From an uncultured Bacteroidales bacterium (lineage in GTDB: Bacteria; Bacteroidota; Bacteroidia; Bacteroidales; Paludibacteraceae): a stretch of DNA of 64,000 nucleotides. A program made the translations under genes and the position numbers. Under the pieces are notes generated by a model. It worked only from the letters and a program-made list of their open reading frames with translations. It had not been told where the DNA came from and did no database searches. Of this stretch, positions 27,728 through 35,315 are shown piece after piece. Position 1 is the stretch's first letter; every line of letters begins with the position of its first letter. Location of the stretch: contig CAKULK010000008.1 of assembly GCA_934667275.1 (NCBI GenBank), forward strand, positions 48,742 to 112,741. Direction: 5' to 3'.

Positions 27728-29023
27728 ATGAAGAGTATTTGTTTTTGCTTTCAGATGCATGCGCCGTATCGGATGAAGAGGTATCGCTTCTTTGAGATAG
27801 GGCAAGACCATTATTACTATGACGACATGCAGACAGAAGAGGGAATCACGAACCTTGTGAACACTTCGTATATGCCTCTGTGTCAGACACTTGTCGAGAT
27901 GATACGGTTGTCGAAAGGGAAATTCCATTGCGCGCTGTCGGTGTCGGGAACGCTGCTGGAAATGCTGGAACAGTTTGCGCCGGAGATGATAGACACCCTC
28001 AAAGCACTGGCGGCAACAGGCTGCGTGGAGTTCGTGGCCACCCCATACGCCTACTCGCTGGCAGAAGTCTATAGCGAGACAGAGGCAGCGGAGCAGTTGC
28101 AACGGCAACAGGCGATGGTGAAAGAGTTGTTCGGACTGCAATCGAATGTGGTGTTCGGGACGGAGTTGCTGTACTCGGACGAGATTGCGATTTGGCTGCA
28201 AAAGCAAGGTTACAAGGCCGTTATGACAGAGGGCGCGAAGCACGTGCTGAGTTGGAAGAGTCCGAACTACGTGTACAACAGCGCGTCGGCTCCGAAGTTG
28301 AAGGTGCTGCTGCGGAACGCAAACCTGAGCGATGAGTTGGCGTTCCACTTCTCGGACCCCGCGTGGAGCAACTACCCGATGGACGCGGAGAAATATGCGA
28401 GCCAGTTGGCGGCAATCCCCGAGGAGGAGCAGGTGGTGAATATATGGGTCGGTGCGGAGACATTCGGTATGCGTCAGAGTGCCGGCACGGGGATATTCGA
28501 GTTTCTGAAGGCGTTACCGTACTTTGCGTTGGAACGCGGGATAGGCTTCATGACGCCGACGGAGGTGGTGAAGAAAGTAAGTGCGACGGACAGCGTGGTG
28601 GTGCCGTATCCGATGACGTGGGCGGGCGAGGCGAAAGACCTGAGCACGTACAACGGCAACGACCTGCAACAGGAGGCGATAAAGAAACTGTATGCCGTGG
28701 CAGAGCGCGTGCACCTATGTCAAGACAAGCAGTTGAAACGCGACTGGCTGATGCTGCAAGATGTTAATTATCTGCACTTTATGAACCATATCGACCAAGG
28801 TGCGACGCACTTTGAGTCGGCATACGATGCGTTTATCAACTATATGAACGTGCTGGCGGACTTCCTGCAGCGCGTGGACGAGCAATACCCGACAACGGTG
28901 GAGAATGAGGAGTTGAACGAACTGCTGAAGACCATCAACAATCAGGAGAAAGAGATTGCGTCGCTGGAGAAGCAGATACGTGACCTTAAAAAACGCGCGC
29001 GCGAGGAGAAGAAGAAAAAGTGA
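27728..29023 (+). CDS. Glycoside hydrolase family 57 (alpha-amylase / glucanotransferase type)
   Basis: About 431 residues begin MKSICFCFQMHAPYRMKRY, with the N-terminal HxP-type block of GH57. The nucleophile-region segment is NVVFGTELLYSDEI near residue 140, and WVGAETFGMRQSAGTG and MTWAGEAKDLSTYNGNDLQ follow. The last 50 residues are a charged coiled coil (NNQEKEIASLEKQIRDLKKR). It probably acts on glycogen-derived alpha-glucans in the cytoplasm. The ATG at 27728 fits the family start; a TTG at 27704 would add eight unusual residues. It overlaps the porin gene by four bases. Confidence 0.88.
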   Translation: MKSICFCFQMHAPYRMKRYRFFEIGQDHYYYDDMQTEEGITNLVNTSYMPLCQTLVEMIRLSKGKFHCALSVSGTLLEMLEQFAPEMIDTLKALAATGCVEFVATPYAYSLAEVYSETEAAEQLQRQQAMVKELFGLQSNVVFGTELLYSDEIAIWLQKQGYKAVMTEGAKHVLSWKSPNYVYNSASAPKLKVLLRNANLSDELAFHFSDPAWSNYPMDAEKYASQLAAIPEEEQVVNIWVGAETFGMRQSAGTGIFEFLKALPYFALERGIGFMTPTEVVKKVSATDSVVVPYPMTWAGEAKDLSTYNGNDLQQEAIKKLYAVAERVHLCQDKQLKRDWLMLQDVNYLHFMNHIDQGATHFESAYDAFINYMNVLADFLQRVDEQYPTTVENEELNELLKTINNQEKEIASLEKQIRDLKKRAREEKKKK

Positions 29024-31065
29024 GGCGCGGGGCGTGGGACATAGTGCGTAGATTGGCGGCTGTTGCGGCGGTGGCAATATGCGGCGCGGCAGGTCTGTGG
29101 GCAAAAGACAAGTCCGTGCAGACGGTGATGCGTGCGTGGCAGTTGGACCCGTGGACGGGGATTGCCGACACGCTGGAGCGGGTGGATTCGTCGTACCTGC
29201 ACATGCCGATGCGCGATGTGCTGAACGACTACTCCATCTCCAACACGACGAACTCGAACATCGTCTCGCCCGTGCAGTCGCGGGTGTTCTTCGATAGGCA
29301 ACGGCGTGCGGATTTCATCTTCGCGGACGCCTATACGCCGTATATCATCGCGCCGCAGAATGTGCGGTTCTATCACACGACGACCCCGTATTCGACCATT
29401 GCGTACAAGAAGGGCTTTGTTACGAACCTTGACCAGAATGACTTGAGTTTCTCGTTCACGGGCAACATCAACCGGCGCACGAACTTGGGTATGACGGTGG
29501 ATTATCTGAATTCGTACGGGCGGTTTGCGTCGCAGGAAGGGAAGACCGTATATGGCTCTGTATTTGGCAGTTACAACGGCGACCACTACTCGTTGCAGGC
29601 GGCATTCACATGGAACAAACTGAGCAACTTCGAGAACGGCGGACTGCTGAACGCGGAGGATTTGCAGGGTAGCCTGAGTCCGGAGGATATGCCTGTGAAG
29701 ATGCAGGGTATGTCGGCGTTCCGGTACCTGTCGGGGTACCTCAACCACTACTACAGCATCTGCGTGGAGCGCGAGAGGACGGTGCACTACCGCGAGCGCG
29801 ACGAGGAAGGGAAATGGCAGAAGAAAGACTCGGTAAAGATTGAGTATGTGCCGGTTACGACATTCCGGCATATATTCGAGGTTACGGATGCCACCAAACG
29901 CTACGTGGAGCAGAGCGCGAGTTCGGGCATCACGGCGGGGGTATTCCCGACGACGTTGTACCGCAATCCTACCTCCACACGCGACACGGCGGCGTGTCTG
30001 ACGATAAAAAACACGCTGGCGGTGACATTTGAAGAGGAGTTTAACACGCTGCTGAAGTTCGGGGCGATGGTATATGCCATGAACGAGTGTCAGCGGCATG
30101 TGTCGGCAATAGGGCAGTCGGAGCGGATAATCGACCTTGAGGAGCCGTTCAACAACCCGATAGGTGCGGTGCTGACCACGCCCGTGCACCTGATGCCCGA
30201 CACGCTGTTCGGGGAGAAATGGACCAACAACACCTACGTGGGCGGCGCGCTGTACAAACACCAGGGCAAGTACGTGCACTACGGGTTCGACGGGAATGTG
30301 TGTCTGCTGGGTTATAAGTTGGGCGAGTTTCAGGTGAACGGACATTTGGACGCGGGTTTCCGGCTCGGCAGGGACTCGATGACCGTCACGGCGAAGGCGT
30401 ACGTGAAGAACGAGACGCCCGATTTCTACCTGCAATACTACCGCAGCAACCACTATGCGTGGGACAACGACTTCCAGAAGACGTACCGATTCTACGCGGG
30501 CGGGCAGGTGGCGTATCCGACCAAGTGGGTGACAACGCGTCTGGGGGTGGACTTTGAGAACCTGACGCGCTACATCTACTGGAGCGACAATGGTACGCCG
30601 CAACAGACGGACGGCAACATCCAGGTGCTGGCGGCGAACCTGCAACTGAACCTGACGACGCCGTGGGTGAACTGGGACAACACGGCGCTGTATCAACATT
30701 CGTCGTCGACCAATCTGCCGTTGCCCGCGGTAACGCTGTACAGCAACCTCTACTACCATGGCACGTGGTTCCGCGCTATGGACGCGCAGATTGGCGTGGA
30801 CCTGCGGTATTTCACGCGCTACTATGCGCCGCTGCTCAACCCCGCATTGGGGCAGTTCTGCACACAGAGCAAGGCGCAAGTGGGCAACTATCCCGTGATG
30901 AACGTGTATGCCAACTTCTACGTGCGGGCGATACGGCTGAAGTTCTTCGCTCAGTATCAGCACTTTAACGCCTCATTTATGGGCAAGCAATACTTAGGAA
31001 TGCCCGACTATCCGCTGGCACCGGACATGTTCCGCGCGGGGTTGGCTTGGCATTTCTATAAATAA
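29020..31065 (+). CDS. Putative outer-membrane porin
   Basis: The 681-residue protein starts with GTG overlapping the GH57 stop. It has an Arg-rich n-region and signal peptide (ending GLWA). A long series of alternating beta-strands follows, with aromatic girdles such as YGSVFGSYNGDHYSLQAAF and a C-terminal strand ending WHFYK. This corresponds to the putative porin family found in Bacteroidetes. The solute is unknown. Coupling to GH57 may be only positional. Confidence 0.75.
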   Translation: MRRGAWDIVRRLAAVAAVAICGAAGLWAKDKSVQTVMRAWQLDPWTGIADTLERVDSSYLHMPMRDVLNDYSISNTTNSNIVSPVQSRVFFDRQRRADFIFADAYTPYIIAPQNVRFYHTTTPYSTIAYKKGFVTNLDQNDLSFSFTGNINRRTNLGMTVDYLNSYGRFASQEGKTVYGSVFGSYNGDHYSLQAAFTWNKLSNFENGGLLNAEDLQGSLSPEDMPVKMQGMSAFRYLSGYLNHYYSICVERERTVHYRERDEEGKWQKKDSVKIEYVPVTTFRHIFEVTDATKRYVEQSASSGITAGVFPTTLYRNPTSTRDTAACLTIKNTLAVTFEEEFNTLLKFGAMVYAMNECQRHVSAIGQSERIIDLEEPFNNPIGAVLTTPVHLMPDTLFGEKWTNNTYVGGALYKHQGKYVHYGFDGNVCLLGYKLGEFQVNGHLDAGFRLGRDSMTVTAKAYVKNETPDFYLQYYRSNHYAWDNDFQKTYRFYAGGQVAYPTKWVTTRLGVDFENLTRYIYWSDNGTPQQTDGNIQVLAANLQLNLTTPWVNWDNTALYQHSSSTNLPLPAVTLYSNLYYHGTWFRAMDAQIGVDLRYFTRYYAPLLNPALGQFCTQSKAQVGNYPVMNVYANFYVRAIRLKFFAQYQHFNASFMGKQYLGMPDYPLAPDMFRAGLAWHFYK

Positions 31066-31081
31066 TATATATAAGGTATAG

Positions 31082-33361
31082 ATGGAACAAACTCAAAACC
31101 TACATACGATTTTTGTGTACGCCCGGCAGGAGGCCGAGCGGTTAGGCAACAGCGAAGTGATGCCCGACCACCTGATGCTGGCTATCCTTCGTCTGGGCAG
31201 CGGCAAGGCATTTGAACTGCTGATGCAGGCGGGGCTGAACCCCGTGGAACTGAAGCAGGCGATAGACGACCGTTTGCGCCAAGACACGACGGCGGAGGTG
31301 AAAGGGCTGTCGCGCTCGGCGGCACGTATCGTGCGGCTGATGGGCGTGGAGATGCAGGCGTATCATGCCGAGGTGTGCGGTTCGGCGCACTTGCTGATGG
31401 CGATGTTGCGCGAGCGAATCAACTACCCGACGATGTTCATCGAGCAGCACTACGGCATTGATTATGAGTGCATTGAGCGCATCTTCCCCAAACCGAAGCC
31501 CCTGCCGCAGGACGATGGCGTGCTGGATTCCGATTTCGACGGGGAAACGCCGATAGTGGATTTTCAGGTGATAGAGATGGGCGGCAAAAAGTCCAAGTCT
31601 GCCACTTCGGCGTTGGACAAATACGGTCGCGACCTCACGGCGCAGGCGCGCAACGGGGAACTAGACCCTGTAGTGGGCAGGCACGTAGAGATAGAGCGCG
31701 TGATTCAGATTCTGTCGCGGCGCAAGAAGAACAACCCTATTCTGATTGGCGAGCCCGGTGTGGGCAAATCGGCGATTGTGGAGGGGTTGGCATTGCGTAT
31801 TGTGAGCGGCGAGATACCTGCCTTGGAGGGCAAGCGCATTGTGTCATTGGACATCGCTTCCATGGTGGCGGGTACCACCTACCGCGGGCAGTTTGAGGAA
31901 CGCATGAAGGTCATTCTCAACGAGTTGCGCAAGCACCCGGAGGTGATACTTTTCATTGACGAGATACACACCATCATTGGTGCGGGCAACGCGCAGGGCT
32001 CGTTGGACGCAGCCAATATCCTCAAGCCCGCCTTGGCGCGGGGCGAGGTGCAGTGCGTGGGAGCGACCACGACTGCCGAATACAGCAAGTCGATTGAAAA
32101 AGACGGGGCTTTGGAGCGTCGTTTCCAGAAAGTGATGGTGCAACCCACCACCACTGACGAAACCTTTGCCATCCTCTCGCGCCTGAGTGAGGCGTATGGC
32201 GCGTTCCATCACGTGCAGTACACCGAGCAGGCACTGCGCGCGTGCGTACAACTGACCGACCGGTATGTCACTGACCGCGCTTTCCCCGACAAGGCGATTG
32301 ACGCCATGGACGAGGCGGGTGCCTACAAGCACGACCATACGCCTGCGGAACCTGCCGAGGGGGATGCTGAAACGGCAAAGCCGATGCCGCAAGTGACGGA
32401 GGCGGATATTGCCTATATCGTCAGCCAGATGTCGGGCGTGCCAGTACAGCGTGTGGCGAAAGCCGAGGGCGAACAACTGCGGCAGATGGGGACGGTGCTC
32501 AACCGGCGCGTAGTAGGGCAGGAGGCGGCTGTAAACGCCGTGGTGAAAGCCATTCAGCGTTCCCGCATGGGCTTGCGCGACCCTCGCAAACCCATCGGCA
32601 CATTCTTCTTCCTCGGCCCCACGGGAGTGGGCAAGACGCACCTTGCGCAATGCCTTGCGGAGGAGATGTTCGGCAACCGTGACGCCATCATCCGTTTCGA
32701 CATGTCCGAGTATATGGAGAAGCACACTGTCAGCCTGTTGGTGGGCGCGCCTCCAGGGTACGTAGCACATGAGGACGGCGGCAAACTGACCGAGGCGGTG
32801 CGGCGCAAACCTTATTCGATAGTCCTCTTCGATGAGATAGAGAAAGCCCACCCTGACATCTTCAACGTCCTGCTGCAAGTTATGGATGAGGGGCGACTGA
32901 CAGATAGGCAGGGACACGTGGTGGACTTCAAAAACACCATTATCATTCTCACCAGCAACGTGGGTACGCGCCAACTCAGCGAGTTTGGCGGTGGTATAGG
33001 CTTTGGTGCTGATAATCTGGATGATAAGTCATCGGAGCGCACCTTGATGAAAGCCCTCCAGCGCACTTTCCCGCCCGAGTTCGTGAACCGTTTGGATAAT
33101 GTAGTTGTATTTCATTCACTCAATGACGAGACTTTGGCACAGATATTGTCGCTGGAATTACGCCCCTTGGAGCAGCGTCTTGAGGCGATGGGCTACAAAC
33201 TGCACCTCAAAGACGAGACCCGCCAGAAACTATTGGAGCAATCGCGCGACAAGCAGTATGGTGCACGTCCTATAAAGCGCGCTATCCAGACGTTGGTGGA
33301 GGACCCGATTACGGATATTCTGCTGGCGGGTGGGCGCAAAAGCAAGACTATCACGGTGTAA
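31082..33361 (+). CDS. ATP-dependent Clp protease ATP-binding subunit (ClpA/ClpC type)
   Basis: The 759-residue Hsp100 unfoldase has an N-domain (residues 1-150, two Clp repeats). AAA module 1 has Walker A GEPGVGKSA and Walker B ILFIDEIHTI, and AAA module 2 has Walker A GPTGVGKTH and SIVLFDEIEKAH. The segment GGGIGFGA contains the IGF loop that docks on ClpP. The linker between the modules is short, without the coiled-coil M domain of ClpC or ClpB, so the architecture is ClpA-like. It probably feeds substrates to ClpP, which is not in this window. Confidence 0.92.
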   Translation: MEQTQNLHTIFVYARQEAERLGNSEVMPDHLMLAILRLGSGKAFELLMQAGLNPVELKQAIDDRLRQDTTAEVKGLSRSAARIVRLMGVEMQAYHAEVCGSAHLLMAMLRERINYPTMFIEQHYGIDYECIERIFPKPKPLPQDDGVLDSDFDGETPIVDFQVIEMGGKKSKSATSALDKYGRDLTAQARNGELDPVVGRHVEIERVIQILSRRKKNNPILIGEPGVGKSAIVEGLALRIVSGEIPALEGKRIVSLDIASMVAGTTYRGQFEERMKVILNELRKHPEVILFIDEIHTIIGAGNAQGSLDAANILKPALARGEVQCVGATTTAEYSKSIEKDGALERRFQKVMVQPTTTDETFAILSRLSEAYGAFHHVQYTEQALRACVQLTDRYVTDRAFPDKAIDAMDEAGAYKHDHTPAEPAEGDAETAKPMPQVTEADIAYIVSQMSGVPVQRVAKAEGEQLRQMGTVLNRRVVGQEAAVNAVVKAIQRSRMGLRDPRKPIGTFFFLGPTGVGKTHLAQCLAEEMFGNRDAIIRFDMSEYMEKHTVSLLVGAPPGYVAHEDGGKLTEAVRRKPYSIVLFDEIEKAHPDIFNVLLQVMDEGRLTDRQGHVVDFKNTIIILTSNVGTRQLSEFGGGIGFGADNLDDKSSERTLMKALQRTFPPEFVNRLDNVVVFHSLNDETLAQILSLELRPLEQRLEAMGYKLHLKDETRQKLLEQSRDKQYGARPIKRAIQTLVEDPITDILLAGGRKSKTITV

Positions 33362-33439
33362 TGTAAGTTGCTGATTTACAGCAACACACAGCCGTTACAA
33401 AAAGTAGAATAAAGTAAAAACCGATAAAAATACAGAACT

Positions 33440-33754
33440 ATGGCAAGAGAAATTACAGATGCCAATTTTCAGTCCGTATTGGCGGAGGGTAAACCCGTTG
33501 TGGTTGATTTTTGGGCACCGTGGTGCGGTCCCTGCAAGATGATGTTGCCCATCGTGGACGAGTTGGAGAAAGAGTACGAAGGGCGTATCGTGGTCGGCAA
33601 ACTGAACGTGGACGAAAACGACGCCATTTGCTCTACCTACGGCATTATGAATATTCCCACGATGCTGTTTTTCAAGAACGGCGAGTTGGTGAATCGCCAC
33701 GTAGGAGCGGTACGCAAAGTCGAACTGCAGAAGTTGTTCGACGCGCTGCTGTAG
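33440..33754 (+). CDS. trxA: Thioredoxin
   Basis: The 104-residue protein has the active site FWAPWCGPCKMMLP near residue 30 and the cis-Pro block NIPTMLFFKNGE near residue 75. It has no signal peptide, so it is a cytoplasmic disulfide reductase. It follows the Clp ATPase by 78 bp. I see no clear promoter in the gap, so read-through from clp is possible. Confidence 0.96.
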   Translation: MAREITDANFQSVLAEGKPVVVDFWAPWCGPCKMMLPIVDELEKEYEGRIVVGKLNVDENDAICSTYGIMNIPTMLFFKNGELVNRHVGAVRKVELQKLFDALL

Positions 33755-33827
33755 GCAAAAATAAGGAAATGCACAAGCACCTACAACGATAAAATAAGAT
33801 GTTTGTGCAATAAAAAGTTACTATTAT

Positions 33828-33858
33828 TTGCATAAGTCGCAGATTTGTAGTACCTTTG
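33828..33858 (+). promoter_or_regulatory. Promoter upstream of structured leader and tRNA-Arg
   Basis: TTG (33828-33830), a 20-nt spacer and TACCTTTG (33851-33858), a full consensus match. Transcription would start about 33865, roughly 200 nt before the tRNA. Confidence 0.75.
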
Positions 33859-33864
33859 CAGCCA

Positions 33865-34062
33865 AATTGCCTTTGCGGGTAATTTTGTGCGTGTCTATAT
33901 GCCTCATGAGGAGCCGCGGGGTATCCTCAGGGAAACCTCTCGGAAATCTCGCAGAGATTTCCACCCTCGTTCAAAAACTTGTTTTTGAACGAAGCGCGGA
34001 GGCAATGGCGGCAATTATGGCGCAGAGCGCCATCCGATGCCGCCCATTTGCCGACCGCGCAG
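33865..34062 (+). ncRNA. Highly structured leader or small RNA before tRNA-Arg
   Basis: The 200 nt between the promoter and tRNA-Arg contain four perfect inverted repeats: CCTCATGAGG (33902-33911); a 9-bp stem 33942-33950 / 33954-33962 with a 3-nt loop; an 11-bp stem 33967-33977 / 33982-33992 with loop CTTG; and a double stem, 34007-34013 / 34038-34044 enclosing 34017-34023 / 34027-34033. The open frame running through it has no protein-like composition. It may be a long tRNA precursor leader, an independent small RNA, or a palindromic element. Confidence 0.5.
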
Positions 34063-34139
34063 GGTCTGGTAGCTCAGCTGGATAGAGCAACAGCCTTCTA
34101 AGCTGTGGGTCTCGGGTTCGAATCCCGACCGGATCACCA
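34063..34139 (+). tRNA. tRNA-Arg (anticodon TCT)
   Basis: The 77-nt cloverleaf has a 7-bp acceptor stem with two wobbles (34063-34069 with 34129-34135). The anticodon stem ACAGC / GCTGT encloses loop CTTCTAA, giving anticodon TCT. The T-loop is TTCGAAT, and the encoded CCA is at 34137-34139. It precedes rpoD by 74 bp and may share its transcript. Confidence 0.95.
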
Positions 34140-34213
34140 ACAACAAAGCGAAAAGTACACCCGTACATGTGCCTAAATCGTACTTCGTACACTTGTACAT
34201 CGTTAGAAGATTT

Positions 34214-35074
34214 ATGCGTCAACTTAAAATTACAAAATCAATCACGAATCGTGAGTCAGCCTCTCTCGACAAGTATCTCCAGGAGATTGGTCGTGAGAAT
34301 CTGATTTCCGTGGACCGTGAGGTGGAATTGGCAGGTCGTATCCGCAATGGGGACCGTGCTGCGTTGGAGGAACTCACACGCGCCAACTTACGTTTCGTCG
34401 TTTCTGTGGCTAAGCAGTACCAGAACCAGGGGTTGAGCCTTCCCGACCTTATCGACGAGGGCAACTTGGGGCTGATTAAGGCGGCCGAAAAATTCGATGA
34501 GACACGTGGCTTCAAGTTCATCTCCTATGCCGTATGGTGGATTCGCCAGTCTATCCTTCAGGCCCTCGCCGAACAGTCGCGTATCGTGCGTTTGCCGCTG
34601 AATCAGGTAGGTTCACTCAACAAGATTAACAAGGCTTATCAGCGCTTCGAACAAGAGTATGAGCGCAAGCCAAGTGCCGAAGAATTGGCAGAAGTGTTGG
34701 ACATACCTGTGGACAAAATCGCCGATACCCTCAAAATGTCCGGACGCCAGGTGAGTGTAGATGCGCCTTTCGTGGAGGGCGAAGACAACTGCTTGATTGA
34801 TGTTATGGTCAACGAGGATTCTCCTAATGCCGACCATAGCCTCATCAACGAGTCCCTCTCTCGCGAGATTGACCGCGCTTTGGCGACGCTGACCCCCCGT
34901 GAGGCAGACATTCTCCGCAAGTTCTTTGGCATTGGAGTGCCGGAGAAAACGTTGGAGGAGATTGGTGTCGAATTGAACCTTACGCGTGAGCGTGTGCGCC
35001 AAATCAAGGAGAAGGCTATCCGCAAACTGAAAACCAGTTCGCGCAGTCAGGTCCTACGCACCTATCTGGGCTAA
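34214..35074 (+). CDS. rpoD: RNA polymerase primary sigma factor (Bacteroidetes RpoD)
   Basis: About 286 residues begin MRQLKITKSITNRESASLD, the invariant N-terminus of Bacteroidetes RpoD. The usual long region 1.1 is absent, as is normal for the phylum. Region 2 contains RANLRFVVSVAKQYQNQGL and GFKFISYAVWWIRQSIL, and region 4 ends with LTRERVRQIKEKAIRKLK. It recognises the TTG/TAnnTTTG promoters seen throughout the window. The start at 34214 is preferred over an ATG at 34169 for its family match. A terminator follows at 35107. Confidence 0.96.
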   Translation: MRQLKITKSITNRESASLDKYLQEIGRENLISVDREVELAGRIRNGDRAALEELTRANLRFVVSVAKQYQNQGLSLPDLIDEGNLGLIKAAEKFDETRGFKFISYAVWWIRQSILQALAEQSRIVRLPLNQVGSLNKINKAYQRFEQEYERKPSAEELAEVLDIPVDKIADTLKMSGRQVSVDAPFVEGEDNCLIDVMVNEDSPNADHSLINESLSREIDRALATLTPREADILRKFFGIGVPEKTLEEIGVELNLTRERVRQIKEKAIRKLKTSSRSQVLRTYLG

Positions 35075-35106
35075 TCTCAACACAACAGATTACCGTTTTT
35101 TGCTAA

Positions 35107-35136
35107 GGGCTACCCGAAATGGGTGGCTCTTTTTTT
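35107..35136 (+). terminator. Rho-independent terminator of rpoD
   Basis: A 9-bp stem (35107-35115 with 35121-35129, including G-T wobbles) is followed by seven T. Confidence 0.85.
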
Positions 35137-35189
35137 GTCTGTTTGGACGTGGTTTTCTTCGTCCGTATTTTGTGTTTTCTTCGTGCTAA

Positions 35190-35233
35190 TTACGGCAACG
35201 AGACGGCAACGACACGGCAACGGGATGAAAACG
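35190..35233. repeat. 11-bp tandem array, locus C
   Basis: Four units of 11 bp end in AACG: TTACGGCAACG, AGACGGCAACG, ACACGGCAACG and the weaker GGATGAAAACG. Two of the units are identical to units at 55468-55489. Confidence 0.8.
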
Positions 35234-35315
35234 ATATTGGAGGATGTAAGGGGAATATAAGGTGGTGGCGTTTTGGCATGGATTTTGCAATAAAGGGTAT
35301 GGTAATGAAATTATT

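Noticed and set aside
28942..30963. Minus-strand open frame of 673 codons
   Set aside because: It is the antisense shadow of the G/C-rich porin gene, very rich in Arg, His and Val and without any domain; the plus-strand frame has a signal peptide and barrel pattern.
33367..33385. Hairpin after the Clp ATPase gene as a terminator
   Set aside because: The 7-bp stem is not followed by T residues on the plus strand.
33828..34085. Open frame of 85 codons before tRNA-Arg
   Set aside because: It starts inside the promoter and ends inside the tRNA, and the DNA is dominated by inverted repeats, so an RNA explanation is better.
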